The notes under the pieces were generated by a model. It did no database searches and was not told the origin of the DNA. It saw nothing but the letters and a program-made list of their open reading frames with translations. A DNA stretch of 64,000 bases from Edaphochlamys debaryana. Its lineage: Eukaryota > Chlorophyta > Chlorophyceae > Chlamydomonadales. The DNA is taken from the NCBI GenBank assembly GCA_016858145.1, contig JAEHOE010000040.1:310001-374000 (forward strand). Direction: 5' to 3'. Both the position numbers and the translations under genes were made by a program. How positions within the stretch are numbered: position 1 is the first letter of the stretch; the number at the start of each line of letters is the position of its first letter. Shown here piece by piece: positions 22,310-35,900 of the stretch.

Positions 22310-25300
22310 CTACCGCACGGACTGCGAGGGCTTGAGCGAGGCCTGCGCGGGGGTGATCTCGCCGCCCAGGGACTGCGAGGTCCGGATGCCGGCCGAATGG
22401 GAGGTCTGCAGCGCCGCGCCCCCCTGCGACTGGCTCATCTGGGGGGTGGCATCGGCCGGGGCGTCCCAGTCCGCACTCAGGCCGCCGTCGGGCTGCGGGA
22501 GGGGGAGAGCGCGTGGCAGGGGGGTGAGGCCAAGGGCCGGACACTGGAAGCGGGCAGCAGGGGCCCGGGCTCGGGGGTACAGTGCGTCCAGCAGCGGCGA
22601 CCGCGTGGTTGGGGCACGTCCAGGAGCCCAAGTCGTAAAGAAGGCAGCTCAGCCCCCTCGCAGCCCTCACGAAGCCGTTCAGCACAGCACAGCCCCCAGC
22701 CCTCCTCTCCGCCCTGTGCCTCCGCCCCCTCCCCAACACGCCCACCTGGATGCAGGGCACCCAGCGCATCTCCACCCAGATGCGCGCCCCGTCCCCCTCC
22801 TCCAGCGCCAGGCCCCGCTCCAGCTGCTCCAGGCCCCGCTCGGGCACGTCGGGGTTGTACTCCTCCCAGCGCCGCCGGTGCAGCCCGTACTCGCGCAGGC
22901 CTGGGGCGGTGGAGGTGGCGCAGGCGGGGGCGCAGGCGGGGGCGCAGGCGGGGAGGCGGATGCTGGAGAGACTGTTGGAGGAAGGAGCCTCACCCCACCC
23001 TCCCTGCCCGCGAGGAAAGCGCATGCAGCAAAGGCCGGGGCTGCCCTCCCTGTGCCTCGCTGCCCGTCCTCCTGCTGGGCCCTGCGCGGCCTCCCGCCCC
23101 GCCGCTCGCCTGTCATGGGGTTGACGTCGCTGGACGTGATGATGTCGGACACGGGGATGTCGAGGCGGCCCAGGCACTCGGAGGAGGCGAGCATGTTGGC
23201 CTCCATCACCTGGGGTGGGGGGTGGGGTGGGGGGGGTCAGGGGGTCGGGGGTCGGGGGTCGGAGGAGAAGAATAATGGGGGGCAGGTGAAGGGAATATGG
23301 TCAAGCTCCAGCGGGTCAAGGGCACCCTGCTGCACCCGAGGTGCGGCACAGCCGTCCAGGCAGGCTGCTCGAACGTCCTGGCTCAACAGCGCCGCGGTGC
23401 CTTCCCTCCACGCTCCACCCCTCCCTCCTCCTACCTTGACCTTGATCACGTCTGTGAGCTTGACATGGTAGATGGCGGCCATGGCGTTGGAGTCCAGCTG
23501 GGGTGTGGGGGAGGACAGGGAAGGGGACAGGGCAAGGGTGAGAAGGAACAAGGAGGAGGAGGAGTGGGCGCAGCAGGTGATGCTCAGGGGGGGAGAGAGA
23601 GGGCGCTTGCGCAGAGGGGGCCAGAGGTAAGGACCGGCCGAGGGGGGAAGGGGGAGGGAAAGCGAGAGCGAACTCGTGGCACTGGGGGCAGCGGGCAATG
23701 ACCAGAGGGGCCGCCGTACAGCACCCCCCGCCGTACCATGTAGTCCATCTCCACGGTGAGTCGGATCTTGTTCTCGTCGCAGCGGGGCGCCGTCACCTGC
23801 TCCAGCGCCGCGATGTAGCGGGCCTTGCGCTCGGCGGCCTTGGGGCGGCCCTCGCGGCGGTCGCGGTCGGCGTCCACCGTCAGCCGGGCGATCTCGTTCT
23901 TGAGGCGCTGGATCTGCGGGGGCGGAGCGGGGCGGAGGAGGCGAGGAGGAGAGGACAAGGGGAAAATGTGAGGGGAGGAAGAGGCTTTCGTGGCCCTGTT
24001 CACTGCGCCCCGCACGGTGCCCCGGGGGTCGTTGCCCGCCAGCCCTCATTGCCCCCCTCCCCCTCCCCAGGACCTCGTGCCTGGCCTGGCCCCCCACCCC
24101 GCCCGCCCTGCTCACGTGTGCCCGCTTGCTCCACGACCTCACGCTGCTGCGCCACTCCTTGGCGCCCACGGCGGTGCTGGTGACGCGCACGAAGGCGGCC
24201 AGGGTGTCGCCGGCGGTGGCCAGGCCCCACACCTTGAGCAGGCGGATGGTCACGATACCCTGAGGGGGAGGGGGGGAAGGGGTGGGGGAGCAAGGGAGGG
24301 TTAGCAAGGCGTGGGTGAGGCGTGAAGGTAAGGTCAAGCCGTTGTCAGGAAGACGCGCAACGAAGGCGTCGGCGCACGGCTACACGCGAAGGCCCGGCAG
24401 GCCCCCCTGCTGCTGTAGGCTGCCCCCGAAGGCCATGCAGCCCAGGCCTTCCTACCCCCCCCCCCCGCCCGAGAGCGCACCGTGAGGGCGTTCTCCACGT
24501 CGTTCTTGGTGAAGCGCTCGAAGGGCCAGAAGTTGAGCGACAGGGACACCTTGCCCATGCCCTTGCCCTGGGGGGGGGGGGCAGAGGCAGGTTGCGTGGG
24601 TGTGTGGTGTGAGGCATGTGTGAAGGGCTGCTGGTGTGCGCTACCGAAGTCTTAGTCGCAACCCCCCCAGGGGCATGGCGCTGCGCCGCCCCTTCTCTGC
24701 TGGCTCAACCCAGGCCGGAGGCCGCCACTCCCAGGCCCCGCCTTCACGCCCCCGGCCCCGCTTCCCAAGCTCACCGGGCCTCCCGGGCTGCCCCAGTCTC
24801 CGTCCCCCAGGTGCACGCAGGTGTTCATGGGGTCGGTGCTGCCCCGCAGCCCCTCGCGGCACGTCTCGCCCAGCTTCACCAGCGCGCGGCCGATCAGCTG
24901 GCGGGCGCCCACCACCTGGGTCACCTGGCGGGCCGTGCGGGGCAAGGAGACGGGGAGGCGGGCAGCATTAGGGGGATAAGGTAACAGCCCAGGACAGGGA
25001 GAGTGAGAGTGAGGAGGGAGGATTAAAGGTAAGGTGCAAAGAGGGCGGATGGCTCTCGTACTCACGGCCACCCAGCTTCGTCCGTCCCGCGGATGGCCCC
25101 TCCCACAAAACCCCGCCGCCCCCGCTCGCCTGCCCCTTGAGCAGCTTGGTGGGGTCCAGGGAGTCAATGTCGAACACCTCCATACGCAGCATCTGGTCGG
25201 CGGGCTCCTGGGGGGGTGGTAGGGGTAGGGGGGAGGGCGTGTTCAACACTGAGCGAGGTCACGTCGCCTACGCCAGGGGGCAGGGGGGAGGCAGCACGTG

Positions 25301-28300
25301 AAGCAGCTCCATCCCAGGCTTCAGCTAGCGAGGCCCTCGGCTGCACCCCAGCCCCGCGGCCTTCGCTCCGTCACGCCGCCCCCTCCCACGCACCTGGATG
25401 AGCAGGTATATGTACTCCATGAACGTGAACGTCTCCTTGCCCTTGGGCGGGGCCTTGGTGTGGCCCATGCCCATGCGCGCCCGGACCTTGTGGTCGGGCG
25501 GCCGCACGTCGGTGCACTGCGGGGCGGGGCCGGGGGGAAGGATGAAGCGCGACAACCATGAGGAGGGCGCGGGGTTTGGCAACCTCCTTTCCCTTGCCAG
25601 CAACTTGCCAGAAACTCCCCACCAGAGCCCCGCCGCCCCGCCTCTCCCCGCCCAACCCCCCGCGGCCCAGCCCTCCCCCGCCCAGCCTCCCCCCAACAGC
25701 TCCCCCCCCCCACCTCCTTGTGCACCGAGTCCGTGGTCAGCTCCACCAGCACGTCGTTGGAGCCCACCCAGTCCCGCGAGGCCAGCTCCTTGCAGCGCAC
25801 CACGCACACGCGCAGCACGCCCTGGTGCCGCCGCATGAGCCGCTGGATCTCCACGCGGTCCTGGTCCGTCTCCTGTGCGTGGGGGCGGGAGGGGGGAGGG
25901 GGGAGGGGGGAAAGGAGGCGGAGGGGGACAGGCGTTAAAGGTGGGGGCCCTTCCCAACCGCGACTGGGGCTGTACATGCCCATTGAGCATCGCCGGAGAC
26001 CTCCGGGGCCAACCCGTGTTGCCACGCAGTGCTGCTCCCCCCCCCCCAAAAGGCCCCTGCGCACCCCCCCCCCACCTGCAGAATGGGCACGACCAGGCGC
26101 TGGGGCCACACCAACATGGCCGTAATGACCTCCTTCATGAAGTAGTTGATGACGGGGCGTACGGCAGCTGGGGCCATGGATCCACCCAGCGCCTTCCCGA
26201 AATCCAGGCGGTACTTGATCATTGGGGGGGCGGGCACGGTCACCATCGCACCCACTGGAAACAGGGCACGGTACGGGGGCCGTAGGGAAAGCGGAGCCTT
26301 AGGGACCGCAAGACAACGCGGCTGGCAACGTCAGGGAGCAACTCGAAGCGGAGCCAGGGACGGGGGGCGAGAGGAGGCTGGTAAGGCAACGTGGGGCACC
26401 CGGGGCACGTTGTCGGGGCCGAGTCCAGCCCCCCAACCGTCCGTCCGTTGTACTGCGGCACGTGCGCTCCCTTTCGTTCTCCCTCGAGCGCTCACCGAAG
26501 CCGGGGATGCGGTCCACCAGGGGGCACAGCACCACCCGGATGGTGGCCACGAAGATGATGTCCATGACGCGGGGGCACATCTTGCTGCGGGGGCGGAGGG
26601 GGGGGAGCAGGGGGTGCCGTGCAAGAAGGGCTCAGGGAGGGGTGGCAACGCGGAGCGGTCTGGGACCGCGTGCTCACGCCCATGCCGATGCTGCGTGGCT
26701 GCGTGCCAGGCTCAGGACCCGGCCCATTAGGTGCCCCAAAGGTGCTCACCCCGTGGGTGTCTCGATGGCGAGTGTGATATTGGGGTCCCCGCACCACTTG
26801 ACGCTCAGCTCCAGCACCAGTCGGTCCTTGTCGGTGGGGGACACCCAGATGCCTGGGGGCGTTGGGGTTGCGTGTTTGTTGCTGAGCGGGATCGCGCCGA
26901 CGCCAGGTGGGTGGTTAGGGGGAGTAGCGTTTGGGACCGCGGGTCAGTGGAGCGTGGAAACGCCTGTGCAAGTCCAGGGGATGTGTGGCACGCGCTGAAC
27001 AGCCGCAGTGCCTCGGCTCGCTGCAGTGTGGAGCGGCGAGCAACAGACGGGATGCCGCCACGCTGAAAGCAGAACACGACGGGAGGGCGGGGGCCCTGGC
27101 CGCTCCGACGGGCGGGCAAGGGCAAGGAGCAGGGGCCCGCTAGCCGTGCACTCACTCTCCACTCGGAAGGGCGCGTTGCCGAAGGTCAGGTGCTTGAAGC
27201 CAATGGACTTGACCACTCCGTTGAGGCCCGCCGGCAGGGACTTGAGCACACCGGGCATGACCTGGGCCGTGATGTCCTGTGAGGGAGAGGGGAGGGGAGG
27301 CCAGGGAAGGGGCATACACAGTGGCTGGGTTGTCAGAACAAGGAATTTGTCGCGGGCACCGCTCCCCTATCAAACAATGTAGAACAAGTCCGCCGTTCAA
27401 GTAGTACGCCCCCACCTTGATAATCTGGCACACGCCCTTGTCGATGAAGGGCCACACCTCCAGAATGAGCTCGTTGACCCACTGCAGGGAGCCAGCGCCC
27501 GGGCGCAAGGGCGGTCAGGGGCCGGAAAGCGGTGCTGGCACCTAACAGTGTCGGGGAAAGCTCTGCCCGGGACACCATCCCTAACACCATCTGGGCTCTC
27601 TCTCGCGCGCCCGTTCGTCCATCCCTCCCCGCCAAGGGGCCCTGCCCCCCGAGCACGCACCTCCATCTTCTCCTTCTCCGCCAGGTTGATCCAGGAGGGC
27701 ACGTCCCCCACCACCCGCTTGAGCCCCTTGAGGCCCAGGTTCATGGCCAGCTGGGGGGGGGGACGGGGCAGGTGAGAGGGGGGGTGAGGGGAGTACGCGG
27801 GGGGCTGAGCCCGATGCCCTCACAGCTGCATGCTACAAGAGTTTACACATGCCTCTTCATGTTGGCAGGGTGGGGGCAGGCAGACCGACCCACATCGCCT
27901 TGGGGCCCATCCCGCGGCCCGCAAGCTTGCCACGCCACCCCCATCCCATCCGGTGGGAACCAGCTCCCCTCACCAGCTCATTCGTCTCGGCCTTGCGCTT
28001 GTGGTTCAGGTAGAACAGGAAGCTCAGCCCGAGACCCACGAGCACGCCCCACACGAGGCTGTAGACCAGGCGGAAGGCCGAGGGCAGGAAGATGGGGATG
28101 AGTAGCACCTGGGTCGCCAGACCGCCCAGGAAGAGCACCGTGACGATCTGGTCGGCCGTGATGGTGATGGTCGGGCCCTTCTTGCTCAGGAAGCTGCTGG
28201 TCAACGCTTTGACCGTGCCCTTCGCCTCCTTGCCGGCGTCAACGTACGACTTGCCGGCCTGCTTGGCGGCGTCCGCGGCCACCTTGGGCAGGTCCTTGAG

Positions 28301-28891
28301 GCCCTGCTTGAGGGATTCGCTGGCCGAGAGGAGGGGGGACTTGACGGAAGCAGGGGCCTCGGCGCTGGCGTCAGCAGGCGCCGGCGTGGCGGGTGTAGAG
28401 GAGGTGGGTTGGGGCGGGGTGCCGGGCTTGGCTGGGGTGGCGGGGCTCGCGATGGTGGCGGAGGCAGGCGAGCTCACGCCGACCTGCGCCGAGGCGCCCG
28501 CGGGCGACCCGGCAGCAAACGTGGGCGTAGGAGTCGCTGAGCCCGCGTGCCTCTTCGGCGTGGCCTGCTCGGCAGCGATTTCGCTGATGCCGGTTACCGG
28601 CGACGTGCTTGCACCCGCGGCCACCGCAGACGAAGCAGCTGCCGACGCCCCGTTTTGCTGCGTGCTTACGGCTGGTACCGACATGGGAGGCGACGAGCTG
28701 GGGTTCCTGGGAGGTGGAGCTGCGGGACTCTCGGGCGGGATGGGAATCGAGGTGCCCGGGAGCGTGGGTAGCAGTCCCTTTGATGCGGGCTCAGACAGGG
28801 GCGGTAGCGGAGCGACGACAGTGCTCGGCTGCGAAGTGGCGGACTGCATGCTCGTGCGCACACCCGCAGGCTCGCCCGGCGTCGAGGCCAT
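22310..28891 (-). CDS. SMP/C2 membrane tether (extended-synaptotagmin/plant-SYT-like), 994 aa
   Basis: Eighteen exons: 28891-27974, 27750-27661, 27481-27416, 27276-27156, 26852-26750, 26584-26496, 26254-26076, 25872-25714, 25516-25394, 25207-25130, 24924-24775, 24567-24481, 24259-24116, 23913-23737, 23497-23435, 23209-23110, 22900-22746 and 22492-22310. They join to 995 codons. Residues 1-180 are Pro/Ala/Ser-rich. A LEA-like helix (AADAAKQAGKSYVDAGKEAK) precedes a hydrophobic hairpin at about 250-300 (TQVLLIPIFLPSAFRLVYSL). Residues 336-522 form an SMP lipid-transfer domain (WVNELILEVWPFIDK, then PQRLVVPIL). A C2 domain starts at 535 (VLRVCVVRCKELASRDW) and a weaker second one at 722 (GIVTIRLLKVWG), followed by a charged coiled coil. 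Such proteins tether ER to other membranes and move lipids. Introns 10 and 16 use GC donors. The C-terminal tail repeats an SQS motif. It is a tandem paralogue of 29951-37584. Confidence 0.85.
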
Positions 28892-29950
28892 GCTAAAGTG
28901 GGTCTCTACAGCTGGACGCCTAGGGCGTTAGAGCCATACGCACACAGCTGCAAGGTCGAGCAGCCCGCCAGATGGGCGTTGCCTGGTGTCGCGAAGATGC
29001 TACGGTGAAGCTAAGAGTGTTACGCAGTGGTGTACTCTGCTATGTATGTCGCGAATAAGTCGCGGAAGGAGTTTCTCCGGTCAACTGCATGACGAACCCA
29101 GCGGCCCCGACTCCCAGACGCTGGTTTCGACGCCATTGAGCTCCGCGTGAGCATCGGGTCTCGCAAGCACATTGACTGAATGGGGGGGGGCGGGGAGGCA
29201 CCTGCCTCCTGGTGTTGGTCGTCTGGGGGGCCAGGCCTGTGCGTTCCCTCGTGCACCACAGCCCTCGGGGCACCTCCTGTTCGCCCCCGGCCGGGCTGCC
29301 CCACGGCCCCTGCGAACACAGAAGCTGCCGGCCGGGCCCTTGATCCCCCACACGGCCACTGCCGTACGTCCTTTGGAGACCGTGATATCTTCATCCCTCA
29401 CATGCAGCATCCCCTTGACGTACTCATCTAGCTTTGCAAATACAAACACTCACCTCACGAGAACGTAAGCTTCGCAACCACGCAGCACGCCACATCATGC
29501 TGAGCAGCACACCGCATCCCGGCCTCACACGCGACCTGCGACATGGGCGGCCAGCAGCCCCCCGAACAGCACCAAAGCGTGAACCCCAGCGAGGGAAGGC
29601 GGACCACCGGCGCTAACGCGCACGTGGGCTCTTGAGCCTTGTCGAGGTGCTGCAGAGCGTTACGGACGTGACCACTGCCACCTACGAAAGCACACATTAT
29701 GCCCACACCAATGCGAGTCGAAGAAGCAAGCCTCAAACGCCATGCAACAGCGCCCGTACCGCATCATCACGGAGATCGCCCTCCCACCACACCCATCTCA
29801 CGCGTCCGTCAGGAGACCACGCCATGTCGCTGCTGCTTGCTTTTGCTTGCGCATTCCCCCAGCCTTACGACGACGACCCCATCCTCCTTTTACTCCGTCC
29901 TCCTCCACCTCCTCCTCCCCGCCCGCCGCACAGCACAGCACCCACACCGC
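28892..29950. other. Spacer between the two SMP/C2 genes
   Basis: It should contain the 5' UTR and promoter of the first SMP/C2 gene and the 3' UTR of the second. A minus-strand open frame at 29081-29449 begins with protein-like sequence (FVFAKLDEYVKGMLHVRDED). I could not extend it by splicing or assign it, so it may be a gene remnant. No TGTAA in minus orientation was found here. Confidence 0.35.
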
Positions 29951-32900
29951 TCAGCGCTGCGAGAAGCTCACGCCGGGCATGGGCTCCTGAGCGACGCCGC
30001 TGGGGCCGTGGGGCCGAATGCGGCTGGGCCCGCCGGCCTCGGGACCTGGCATGAGCGCGGGCTGGGGCTGCGGGTTGAAGACGGCCTCCACTGGCTTGAC
30101 CAGGCCCTCCTCCACCGCCCGCACGGCCGGCTGGATGACCTTCTCGTCCAGCTGCGGAGAGCGAGGGGACGGGGGAGGGGGCGGGGCAGGATGAGAAGAC
30201 CGAGAGCTTGGGAGATGGCCGTTGCGCAAGGCGCGTTGGCTCCGCGCGTAGAAGCCCCGGCGGCACCCTTACTTTCTATCCAAGGCCGGCCCGCCGCTGG
30301 CAGGGCCATCCCCACCCGCACCCTGTCCTGGTTGGCCCCCAGCCGGCAGGGCCATCCCCCCTCCCCACGCTCAACCCCACCCGCACCACCACCTTACCCG
30401 CGGCGCCCTCCCGCCCAGCACCGACCCCCCACCCACCCACCGGCGTGAGGATCTTCTTCTCCAGCGTGTGCACCGCGGGCTGCAGCGCCTCCATGGCGGG
30501 CTGCACCACCTTCTCGTCGATCTTCATGCCCGCCGCCTCCAGGGGCGTGGGCTCGTACGGCTTCTCCGTGTCGGCAAAGTCGTCCGTGTCAGCAACCAGC
30601 GCGTCGGCGGGGGGCTAGGGGGGAAACGGGTGCGGGGAGCATGGCAAGGCCGGGGAAGGGTGAGCCAGCCGCGGCGGCGGCGGTGAGGTTGCGGGTGGTT
30701 GTACCTCCCCGGCCGGCCTTTCACAAGCCCCCACGCCCTCGGAAGGCGCGCGCCCGGGGCACGAGGGGCCGCCACACACAGGCGAGCGCCTGCTTCAACC
30801 CCCACCCCACACACAGACCCCCCCTGCAGCCCCGCAGGCTCACCGGGATGTGGGGTGCGTAGCGGATTGCCAGCAGCATGCCCGCTCCCTCGTAGCCCTC
30901 CAGCGGCACCTCGTCCTTGAGCGTGATGGTGTTGTACGGCGGCGGCAGCAGCGGGTCGGTCTCCTCCTCGTTCGACAGCATGCCGCCCACCTCCTTGTTG
31001 CCTGGGGCGCGGCGAGGGGCGGGCGGGGCGAGGGACGCGATGAGGGGGCGTCGGGGCCCAGCGCCCGAGCTTGGGAGCGGGTATGGACCGGCTATGCGCC
31101 TCACCCCGCTTCGTTCAGCAAGCTGCTGGCGTGGAGCACCGGCCGGTGCGCCCCGGGCTACGCCCCGTCGCTGCGCCCCCGACCGTCAGCCGGCCACGCA
31201 ACCCCGCAACCCGCCCGCGCTCGCAGGCCCCGGCTGTGCGGCCCGCGCACCTGTGATGGGGTTGATGACCTCCCTGACGCGCAGCTGGGCGATGGGCAGC
31301 GAGGCGCGCAGGGTGAACTTCTTGCCGTCCTTCTTGCAGGCCACGTTGACGGTGAACTGCAGCGCGTTGGGCGCGCCCGTGTCGGGCACCGTGTCGATGA
31401 CGTGGTAGAAGGCGGTGAGGGCCTGGGCGTCGGTCTGGGGAGGGGAGAGGGGGGAGGGGGGAGGGGGAGGCGGGAGGGAGGGGCAAGCATAGTGGCAGCA
31501 GGCGATACAGCCCTCCCGCTTCCAGTCCGTACGACGTGGTGGGACTCATCAGCGTTCTCCTCCACCGGCCATCCACCCCTACGGGTGTGCCTCCGCTCCC
31601 CCACCCCACCTGCACGCCGCCCCCGCCCCCCGCCCTCTCACCGCGTAGTCGAAGCTGACCAGCGGCCGCATGGTGGTGTTGCGGTCCGCCACCGCCGCCT
31701 CCAGCAGCGCCAGGCGCTTGGCCTTCTCCGCCGCCGCCTCGGTGCGCCCCTCGCGCTCGTCCACGTCCCGGGCCACGCGCACGCGGTGCTGCTCCGCCTC
31801 CAGCCGCTTCACCTGCGGGTGGTGGGTGGGGTGGGGTGGGGTGGGAGATGGGGGAGGGGTATGGGTGTGTTGAGCGGCGGTGTGAGTGGACATGCCTCAG
31901 TCCTCACAGGGAACAGGGAACAGGGGCGCTGCGGGAAGCGGTCTACAGCGGCCGCGTGCGTCGAGGGATGCCGGCCAGGCAGCCGTCGCCGTGCGTGCCT
32001 GCCTCCGACCCGCTCAGCCCGCTCCACCCTCCCCGAGCCCCCTTTCCTTGCCGCGCTCTTCAAACCCACATCACGAATCGCGAGCCCCGCCCCCTCCGCC
32101 CCCCGACACCCACGTGCGCTGCCATGCTCCACCACCCGTTGCGCGCCGCCCAGGTGCGGTCCCCGGCGGTGGTGGTGACGGTCATGGAGGCGGTGACCGA
32201 GTCTGGGTCGGCGGGCAGGCCCCGCAGCTTGAGCAGGCGCACCGTCACGATGCCCTCGGCCGCCTCCTGCGTGTCCGACAGCCGGATCCGCTCGAAGGGG
32301 AAGTAGGTGAGGCGGAAGGACACCTTGCCGTAGCCCTTGCCCTGGGGGGGGAGGAAGGGTGGAACGGGGTGGAGGAGTAGGGTCAGGTCCTCAAGAAAGT
32401 GAGCCTGGCGCAAATGCAAGAGCGCCTGGGCCTGGGGGGGGTGCGTACTCGAGCCCATCCTTCGTTACCCACGGCCCAGCCCGCAGCCTCTCGGACGCCG
32501 CGCTTCCCGGTAACCCGCAACCGATGGCCGACGCACCCACCCACACCCCCGCTCACCGGGCCTCCCGGGCTGCCCCAGTCGCCATCTCCCAGCGACGCGG
32601 GCGTGGGGATGGGGTCGCGCTGGCCTCGCTCCCCCGCGCGGCAGACCTCCTGCAGCCGCACCAGCGCCCGCCCGAAGGCCTTGCCGCTCCCCAGGCCCCC
32701 CGTGTAGGCCTCCACGCGCATGGCCTGGTCGGCGGGCTCCTGTTGGGGGGGAAGGGCAGGAGGGCGGGGGAGGCGATGTGTGTGTGTGAGGGGGTGCGGT
32801 CAGCGGGCAGTCCTGGGGCGTCTCCTATCCGCGCCGCTCTTCCCCCAACACCACAGCAACAGCAGCGGGACGTCCAAGCCATCACAGCACGGTTCGGTAC

Positions 32901-35900
32901 GGCCTCCGCACTCGAAGAAGGCATGCGTTACCCCGCTCGCCCTCCCCGCAACCCTCCCTCCGCCCCCCACCTGCACCAGCAGGTAGTACACGTTGTCCGA
33001 GGGCCACGTCACCACCTCGCCCGGCACCGCCTTGCCGTTGGGGCCCTGCACCAGCGGGGCCTTGGCCATCTTGGTGAACTGGGGGCCGGGGGGAAGGGGA
33101 GGGACGGGCGGGGGGCAGGGGTGACAGGAAGCGTGTGAGTCGCAGCAGAGGCGACCGGGCATCTGCAGCAGGGGGGCAGGGACGTGGCAGGCGACGGCAA
33201 CAGGGCTGCGAACCTCGCCCCGCGCTCCTGCCCTTCCACCCCTGCCCCTCCCCCCGCACACCCTCACCTCCTTCTGCTCGCTGTCCGTGGAGAGGCAGAT
33301 GCGCATGTCGTTGGCCGCCAGGCCGTTCAGGTCCTTGGCGCGGACCACCTGCGGGGGGGGGGCAGAGGGCAGCGAGTAGCGGGCGAGGGGTGTGAACAGA
33401 GGTGGATGTAGAGCACACGCTGAGGGGCAGTGCACGCGTAACCTGGCCTCTCCGCGCAGACCATGCACAACGGGCTTCTGATCGCGGCCTATGCCTGCAC
33501 CCCTCGGCTCCCAGCCCCTTCGGCCCGCCCCACCTGCACGCGCAGGATGCCCCGGTGCCTCCGCATCAGACCCTGCGCCAACCAGCGGTCCTGGGACGTC
33601 TCCTGCGGGCCGGGAGGCGGGGGGGAAGCGAGAGAGGGCACTCGGGTATGGTCCTCAGGCCAGGGTGCACCCGAGCGGCCTACCGGAACCACCCTCCCAC
33701 CCCCTCTACCCATCCGCAGCACACGAACAGCCCCACCCCCGTTTCCCACGCCCACCTGCAGGATGGGCACCACCAGGCGCTGGGGCCAGACCAGCATCCC
33801 GGTGATGACCTCCTTCATAAAGTAATTGACCACGGGGGTGACGGCCGCGGGCGCCACGGAGCCGCCCAGCGCCTTGCCGAAGTCCAGGCGGTACTTGATG
33901 AGCGGGGGGGCGGGCACGGTGGCCATGGCCGCAACTGAAGGGGAGGGGGAAGGAGGAAACGGGGGAAGGGCCTCAGTGGCAGAGCAGGTGGTGGTGGGGC
34001 GTGCGGGGTGGGGCGCCAAGGCTACCGTGTTTGGGTTTGAGTGCAGAGTCTTGGGAACGCAAAAGCTCAAGGAGGTGCATGGCCCCGCCGTGAGGTGCGC
34101 TCCCCGCGCTCACCGAAGCCGGGGATGCGGTCCACCAGGGGGTAGAGCTTGATGCGGGCGGTGGCGGCGAAGGAGATGTCCAGCACGCGGGGGCACATCT
34201 TCCTGGAGGCGCCATGTTCCGGTGACAAGAGGAATCAGGTGAGTCTGCAGCCCCTTCCGGCTTTGGGCCCCGGCCCAGACCCCGGCCCACAGATGCCCAC
34301 ATGCCATTACAGCACCCACCCCGTGGGCGTCTCGATGGCGAGCGTGATGTTGGGGTCTCCGCTCCACTTGACCGCCACCTCCATCAGCACACAGTCCTTC
34401 TCGTCGCGGGAAACCCACATGCCTGCGTGGGGAGAGGTGCGGAGGGGCGGGATCACCTTGTGGAAGCGCTGGGCCCAGGGCGCGACCCGCCCACATGGGC
34501 TTATCAGGTCACAGTTCGGTGGACCCCGCAAGCCGCTTGCCGTGCACTCACTCTCCACTCGGAAGGGTGCGTTGCCAAAGGTGAGGTGCTTGAAGCCAAT
34601 GGACTTGACGATACCCCCCAACGGCGCGGGGAGGGTCTTGAGGACACCAGGCATGACCTGGGCCGTGATGTCCTGTGGGGGAAGGCGTGTGCAAAGGACA
34701 AAGCAGGATGGGCGCGCGTTGTGAGAGCCGCAGGCACGTCCGACCCACATGGACACCAACGAGACAACGAGTCCAAAGGCAGCCGACCCCACATGGGGCA
34801 TGGTCCCACAACAAACCCGGCTAAATTCGACCCACATCAGCCCCATGCCCCCATGCGCAGGCTCCGCATGCGCATCCCCGCTCCATGAGGGGTCAAAGAG
34901 CCCACCCGTCCCCCGCACCTTGATAATCTGGCACACCGCCTTGTCGATGAAGGGCCACACCTCCAGGATCAGCTGGTTGAACCACTGCGGGGCGGACGGT
35001 GGAAGGGCGGGGACCGAGGGGCTCGCACTATACCTCGAGCAACGCGCCGGCCCAGGGCCCGACCCACATCGCTCTTCACTCGTTCAGCACACTCCCAGCC
35101 TTCGCCGACCTTAACCCGTCCCCACAAGCCCATGCGGCCTGCCTATCCGACCCCCCGCGACACGCTTCAATCCCCTCAGTCCCACCTCCATCTTCTCCGT
35201 CTCCGAGACGTTGAAGTAGGAGGGCAGCTCCCCAAGCACCAGCTTTACTCCCTTGAGGCCCAGGATCAGGCTCAGCTGGGGAGGGGGAACGGAAGTGGAA
35301 ACAGGGTGCAGCTGTGAGGGGAGAGCGACACGCCATTGGACCGCAGACCCGCAGTCCGACCCCCGCCCCCCTCCTCCCCGCTCGTCCCTTGCCTGCAGCT
35401 GCACCGGCACCTATTTCCACCTGCCCCCCAACACCCATCGTCCCCAGCTTCCCCTTCCCTCCCCCCGCCTCCTCTCCGCCGCCCGCTCACTGCCTCGTTG
35501 GCCTCCGCCTTCTTGGCCCGGTTGCGGAAGAACAGGTAGCTCAGGCCCAGGCCCAGGGCCAGGCCCCAGAGCAGACTGTAGACCAGGCGGAAGGCCGAGG
35601 GCAGGAAGATGGGCAGGAACAGCAGCTGCAGCGCCAACACGGCGAAGAATAGGGCGTTGGCCAGCTGGTCGACCGTGAAGGTGACGGGCGGGCCCTCCTT
35701 CTCGCGCAGGCTCAGCAGCGCTTTGACGGTGCTCTGCGTCTCCTTGCCCGCTGCCACGTACCCCTGCCCCGCCTTCTGTGTCGCCTCCGCCGCGACCTTG
35801 CCGGCGCTGGCGGCGGCGCCCGGCAGGAGGCTGAGCTTGGACTTCATGGAGGCAACGAAGGAGGGCTTGGAGGCAGCGTCGGCGGGGCCGCCGGCAGCGG

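Noticed and set aside
22065..23471. 468-codon plus-strand open frame
   Set aside because: It runs antisense through several validated exons and introns of the first SMP/C2 gene and shows no domain.
29081..29449. Minus-strand frame starting FVFAKLDEYVKGML
   Set aside because: It looks protein-like at first but turns into low-complexity sequence, and no partner exon was found. Kept only as a possible remnant.
30850..32178. 442-codon plus-strand open frame
   Set aside because: Antisense to exons 12-15 of the second SMP/C2 gene; no motif.
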